Part shown: positions 6,841 through 10,277 of the stretch, piece by piece
How the letters are laid out: each line of letters opens with the position of its first letter
How positions within the stretch are numbered: the stretch's first letter is position 1
Origin: Dichomitus squalens LYAD-421 SS1
Lineage: Eukaryota > Basidiomycota > Agaricomycetes > Polyporales > Polyporaceae
Direction: 5' to 3'
NCBI RefSeq assembly: GCF_000275845.1
Contig: NW_006766906.1
Coordinates: forward strand, 285,814 to 296,090
DNA length: 10,277 nucleotides
Position numbers and translations under genes: made by a program
Notes under the pieces: model-generated
Databases searched by the model: none
The model's input: the letters and a program-made list of their open reading frames with translations, nothing else
What the model was told of the DNA's origin: nothing

Positions 6841-8979
6841 TCATCCCCATACACAGCCCTCCCGCTCGACTTCGACCTCCTCGCCCACCTTCGTGCCCGC
6901 TCCATGCTCCTCTCCTTCTCGCGCCTCCAGCGGACTCGGGGGGCCATCCGAGTACTGCCTAGGAAGAAGCGCATCACCGTCAGGCTGAAGGACGCCGCCT
7001 TCGCTGGTCCCAGCCTCGGCCCCGATATCCGCTTCGCCACCCGCTCCCGACCCCGAGGCATCTGTTCCCTGCGCAAGCTGGAGCGACGGGCTCGATTCGA
7101 CTAGTAGCGCCTCGGTGACGATATCGACGCGTAGGGAGTAGTGCGACAGCGCTGCCCAGTCCAGGCTGAGCTTTACGGCGAGCTTTTTCGTCGCGAGGGT
7201 GAAAGTGATTTCCTGTGTACGGTCAAGCAACTTGTTCCACGGGGCATAACCCCACCACTTCACGGAGCGAGGATCCGCCTCGATCTCCCCAGCCGCGTCA
7301 AGAGCAGGTCGCGACATCTTCACATCGGCCTCGACCGTCAACCTCCGACCGTGATACTCCAGGGTATGCCGGTACTCGACGGTGATCGTGTGGTCGTCGC
7401 AGGAAAGCGTGAGCCAGTGAGTGGTCGGGTGGTCCTCATCTGGACCTCGGAATCCCGCCGTGTACCCTTGGGCGCGTAGAGCATCGCCAGTCTTCCTCCG
7501 CAGCAATAGATTGATCGTCTTGTGTGGCTGATAGCGAGGGTCCCTAGTGTCTGACTGTGTGCTGGCACGCTCCGGGTGGGAGATGTAGACTGTTTTGAGC
7601 GTGATGTGCTCCCGACAACGCTCAATGGTCGCCGACGACAAGGGGAAGAGATCGGGCTGATCATCACTGCGACTTGGCGCGGGTGAGACTACTACACATC
7701 CGGAACACAACAGATCGATGCCGGTCCCAGAGGGTGGGATATAGCAAACGCGACCTAGAAGAGAGCCGGGGCGGGATTTGTGCTCGCAGCCGAGGATGGC
7801 GAGGTACCACTGGGATCGGGGAATCCCGTCCGGATACGCGATTGTAGCAGACTGAGGGAAGTAACGAGAGAGGGGAAGGAGGGGTATTTGTGTGCGGATA
7901 CCCTGTGGACTTGGGGTGTACTCGATTGTTGAGAGGCTGGAGAGCTGGAGCCGGTCAAGTACAGCATGGGGAACAATTTGGATATCCCTACTGTCCGCAC
8001 TGAAGTCGTTCATAGACGACGCAAGCAAGACACTTGGGGACCATTCTAAGCATCGAAGCGTGCATTCCGCCTGATCTGCGATGGGCTGTTCAGACATGTC
8101 AGGACCTTGGTACACGTCTTGCCACGCAAAAAGGCTTTGGTCCGGGATGCGCCGCAGGATCTCCTCTTGCAACCGGCGGAAAGCTCGCTCGCCCTCGCCA
8201 TACAGCGTAGACATATTGATGTCGAAGATTCCCAGCAGCGAGTACGCCCGATCTTCCACCCGCGTCGTTGTCCGGTTTGCGGCCCACGAGAGTCGTTGAG
8301 CCACGCTGAACTCATCGAGTGACTTCTCGTGTAGTAGGGCCTCGTCAGGGATGCCAGTGATCTCACTGATGAGGTCAACGAGGATGTGCTTGGTTCCGAT
8401 GATGTTCCAGTCATTCGAGAGGAACTTCACTTCAGAGGGCGAAACGAGCTCCTGGAGCGTCCACCCGCGCTCGAACCATCGGCTCGAACGAAAACTGGAC
8501 TTCGGAGAGCGAGGGTCTTCGCCAGGAGGGACGTCGGCGAGGTAGGCATAGCACTCCGTTGCATCGCCATACCATTTATACATCGAGTTGATCGACTCGG
8601 TGAGCTCGGAGCTGCTCGACTTGTCGATGCAGCATGAGTCGATCCAGAGGTAATCGTACCCGGCCTCGCGAGCTACCCTGCAGGCATCTCGGATCTTCCG
8701 TGAGAGCTCGGAATCATCCCAGATAGAGAGATCCGTCTCCGTGGGAACTGTGTGGGACTGTGAGGACGGGGAAGCAGGAGGCGAGGCGTAGCCAGTGCCA
8801 GCGGGACCTCCGTAGCGCGCCTGAACGATCTTCAGCTCCCCATACGTCTGCTCCCAAGTCCTCCAAGTATGCGACAAAATAGCATAACGCGTCTTCTCAG
8901 GGTCCCTCACGACGAATTGTCCGGTCCTTGTATCCAGAAAGCGCATGATGACTGCGCGATGTTTCGGGAGAAAATGCAT
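6841..8979 (-). CDS. HET-domain (heterokaryon incompatibility) protein
   Basis: This is a single intronless frame of 712 codons ending in TGA at 6843-6841. HET-domain proteins act in fungal allorecognition: when genetically unlike hyphae fuse, they trigger cell death of the mixed cell, in the cytoplasm. The domain's conserved blocks are present in order: YAILSHTW (32-39), IWDD with KIRDACRVAR (86-104), LWIDSCCIDK (111-120), SINSMYKWYGDA (129-140), CYAYLADVP (143-151) and RGWTLQEL (171-178). After it come RLSWAANRTTTR and YSLLGIFDIN...YGEGERAFRRLQ (229-271), typical of fungal HET proteins. Residues of about 390-620 form a further region shared with the pseudogene at 2111-3717, with no domain I can name. 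The tail (about 630-712) is low-complexity, rich in Gly, Glu and Ser. No NACHT, WD or transmembrane part is seen. The family usually starts near MRFLDT, so Met12 (8946) is as likely a start as Met1 (8979). Confidence 0.93.
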   Translation of the reverse strand: MHFLPKHRAVIMRFLDTRTGQFVVRDPEKTRYAILSHTWRTWEQTYGELKIVQARYGGPAGTGYASPPASPSSQSHTVPTETDLSIWDDSELSRKIRDACRVAREAGYDYLWIDSCCIDKSSSSELTESINSMYKWYGDATECYAYLADVPPGEDPRSPKSSFRSSRWFERGWTLQELVSPSEVKFLSNDWNIIGTKHILVDLISEITGIPDEALLHEKSLDEFSVAQRLSWAANRTTTRVEDRAYSLLGIFDINMSTLYGEGERAFRRLQEEILRRIPDQSLFAWQDVYQGPDMSEQPIADQAECTLRCLEWSPSVLLASSMNDFSADSRDIQIVPHAVLDRLQLSSLSTIEYTPSPQGIRTQIPLLPLSRYFPQSATIAYPDGIPRSQWYLAILGCEHKSRPGSLLGRVCYIPPSGTGIDLLCSGCVVVSPAPSRSDDQPDLFPLSSATIERCREHITLKTVYISHPERASTQSDTRDPRYQPHKTINLLLRRKTGDALRAQGYTAGFRGPDEDHPTTHWLTLSCDDHTITVEYRHTLEYHGRRLTVEADVKMSRPALDAAGEIEADPRSVKWWGYAPWNKLLDRTQEITFTLATKKLAVKLSLDWAALSHYSLRVDIVTEALLVESSPSLQLAQGTDASGSGAGGEADIGAEAGTSEGGVLQPDGDALLPRQYSDGPPSPLEAREGEEHGAGTKVGEEVEVEREGCVWG

Positions 8980-9802
8980 TCAGTAAAGGAAGAAGACGGG
9001 GAACTGATTTGTACGGACTAGTAGAGGCAGGGTTGCGTGCGCAGAGATCGGAGGAATACAAACGCGACAAGGAATTCAGACGATGCGGAGGTGAATGTGG
9101 ATGGTTGAAAACGCTCCAAGAGTGGCGTTGGGATGCGTACTGCAGCAGCTCGACAAGTGTTCAGTAGCCTAGCAAAGTCAAGAGGTCTCAGGGTAGGGCG
9201 AGGCGCGCAGAGAGCGCTGTACACACGTGTGCCACCGTCGTGCGAACTCGAACCAAATATGAGAGTCGATGATCATTGAGTGGACGGATAGAAGTACCGT
9301 AGACAGGACTTCCATGCTCATAGTGATCAGCATGCTGGGTCGTACAAGCTCGAGGACCGAATGCACCGTGCATGGTGCGCAGTATCGCGCTGAGCGATAG
9401 CCTCGATCAACGAATTACGAGGTCAATTATTCGTGGAACCGGACCAGTCATCTGTGTGTCGCAAGGCTCATGAGCAGCGACTAGTATCCGGATTGTCCGG
9501 AACTTCCACTTTCGATACGGTAAAAGTCGCTACATACGGCCTCAAATTCCAGGGAAGCCTGCATGTTCCTATTGTCCACGAGTCACGACCTCAATTCTTC
9601 ACCGCTTGTCGCAGCGGTCTCATCAACGTTTCTACTTGAACGGGGACGCTCCCTTTGAGCCTACGAGCTGTTCGGCCTTGCGAGGAGATTATACACTACG
9701 GAAGATCTGGAAGGGGACTAGACGAAGGGCACATAGGACACTTTGAGTTTGAGGAACGGACAACGGAGTAGAGAGCATGGACAAACACCACTGGCAGGAT
9801 AA

Positions 9803-9835
9803 GGGCCTGTTCGGCAAAGAGTTGGAGTTAGAGTT
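9803..9835. repeat. GGGCCTGTTCGGC followed by GAGTT repeats, possible transposon end
   Basis: GGGCCTGTTCGGC is followed after a few bases by three close copies of GAGTT (9819-9835). A G-rich start next to short subterminal repeats is the look of a terminal inverted repeat of a small DNA transposon. No inverted partner is in the window, so the element, if real, runs off the right end or has lost its other end. Confidence 0.25.
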
Positions 9836-9882
9836 ACCGGCATTTCATGCCCAAATATAGTAATAATATCTCGGTTTTCAAT

Positions 9883-9912
9883 CTCGAGAAAACTCGAGTT
9901 ACTCGGGCGAGT
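9883..9912. repeat. Cluster of short palindromes around CTCGAG
   Basis: Two CTCGAG hexamers (9883-9888, 9893-9898) are separated by four A. The second sits in the 10-bp perfect palindrome AACTCGAGTT, and ACTCG-GG-CGAGT follows at 9901-9912. Together they could form stem-loops or be paired binding sites. They lie about 50 bp from the possible transposon end, so they may belong to its subterminal region. Confidence 0.3.
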
Positions 9913-10277
9913 GCATGCGTTCGGATGCCTCCCAGTAACTCCGGGCGGTTATTATCAGCTCAGGTCATAACTTATCTCGAGGCTCTACCCTTTTGGCAGC
10001 CTGCTTGATTCTCTCTCTATAGAGTATTGGGATGGCTACCATGACCGGCGTAGATTGTGATCAGACATCCGAGACCATCCTACTTGAGGGATTAGGGCAG
10101 GCTACTACCAAGGCCCGCCCAGTCAAAACAATGACAGTTACTGCTATAATAGCCTGTCTTCGGCGCTCTATTTGAGCCTGATGGATAGCTTGGTGAATTT
10201 AGACAGCTGCTCTTGTGTGGACCATGGTGAAGCAGGGATGAAGCAGAGCCCATCTGATAAGCCATAGCTATTGGTAT

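Larger units (their letters stand above)
8980..10277. other. Upstream region of the HET gene and gene-free right end
   Basis: The part next to 8979 should hold the HET promoter. On the minus strand the last 40 bases before the ATG are pyrimidine-rich (TCTTCTTCC), and no TATA box is evident. Open frames at 9018-9224, 9178-9373 (-) and 9433-9639 (+) are short and without domains. The last of these has a slightly protein-like end (TYGLKFQGSLHVPI), but nothing recognisable. From 9640 on I see no coding sequence; short palindromes and GAGTT repeats occur at 9803-9912. Confidence 0.45.

Noticed and set aside
7141..8637. Several + strand open frames inside the intact HET gene
   Set aside because: Shadows of the 712-codon minus-strand gene, which carries all the conserved motifs.
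9433..9639. 68-codon + strand frame with a slightly protein-like end
   Set aside because: Too short, no family recognised, no clear promoter or splice sites and no paralogue in the window.
1..10277. CRISPR arrays, tRNA or rRNA genes, prokaryotic operons, retrotransposon coding regions
   Set aside because: No regularly spaced repeats, no cloverleaf or rRNA-like sequence, no reverse transcriptase, integrase or transposase motif seen. Introns and gene families indicate a fungal nuclear genome.

Overview
The window looks like nuclear DNA of a filamentous basidiomycete (probably Agaricomycetes). The reasons are short spliceosomal introns of about 44-76 bp with GTRNGY donors and YAG acceptors, moderate GC content, and a large intronless HET-domain (heterokaryon incompatibility) gene of the kind that is abundant in mushroom-forming fungi. 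No bacterial, organellar, tRNA or rRNA features were found.

Layout: 1-1040 has no credible gene. At 1045-1576 (+) there is a TATA-like box and a broken gene of unknown function (X-A). At 2111-3717 (-) lies a heavily damaged HET-domain pseudogene. Its 5' side (3718-4083) continues into about 120 open codons that do not resemble the N-terminus of the intact HET protein. Directly abutting this, at 4084-5466 (-), is a decayed but almost full-length, intron-containing homologue of NOSIP (nitric oxide synthase-interacting protein, a U-box/RING-type ubiquitin ligase and spliceosome-associated factor). At 5753-6314 (+) there is a second TATA-like box and a second copy of gene X (X-B). At 6841-8979 (-) is an intact 712-codon HET-domain gene. 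The remainder, 8980-10277, carries no gene I can support, only short palindromes and a possible transposon end.

The main organising feature is a diverged tandem duplication. X(+) facing HET(-) occurs twice, in the same order and orientation: 1.0-3.7 kb and 5.8-9.0 kb. The HET gene stayed open in the second unit and collapsed in the first. The X exon is damaged in both. The NOSIP relic sits between the units and keeps its introns, so it arose by decay in place or by DNA-level duplication, not by retrocopying.

The only gene here that I would call functional is the HET-domain gene at 6841-8979. Its family acts in allorecognition and programmed cell death after hyphal fusion. The window reads as a birth-and-death neighbourhood of such genes, with collateral gene decay. 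I could run no similarity searches; the paralogy claims rest on alignments made by eye within the window, and the family assignments rest on recognised motifs.
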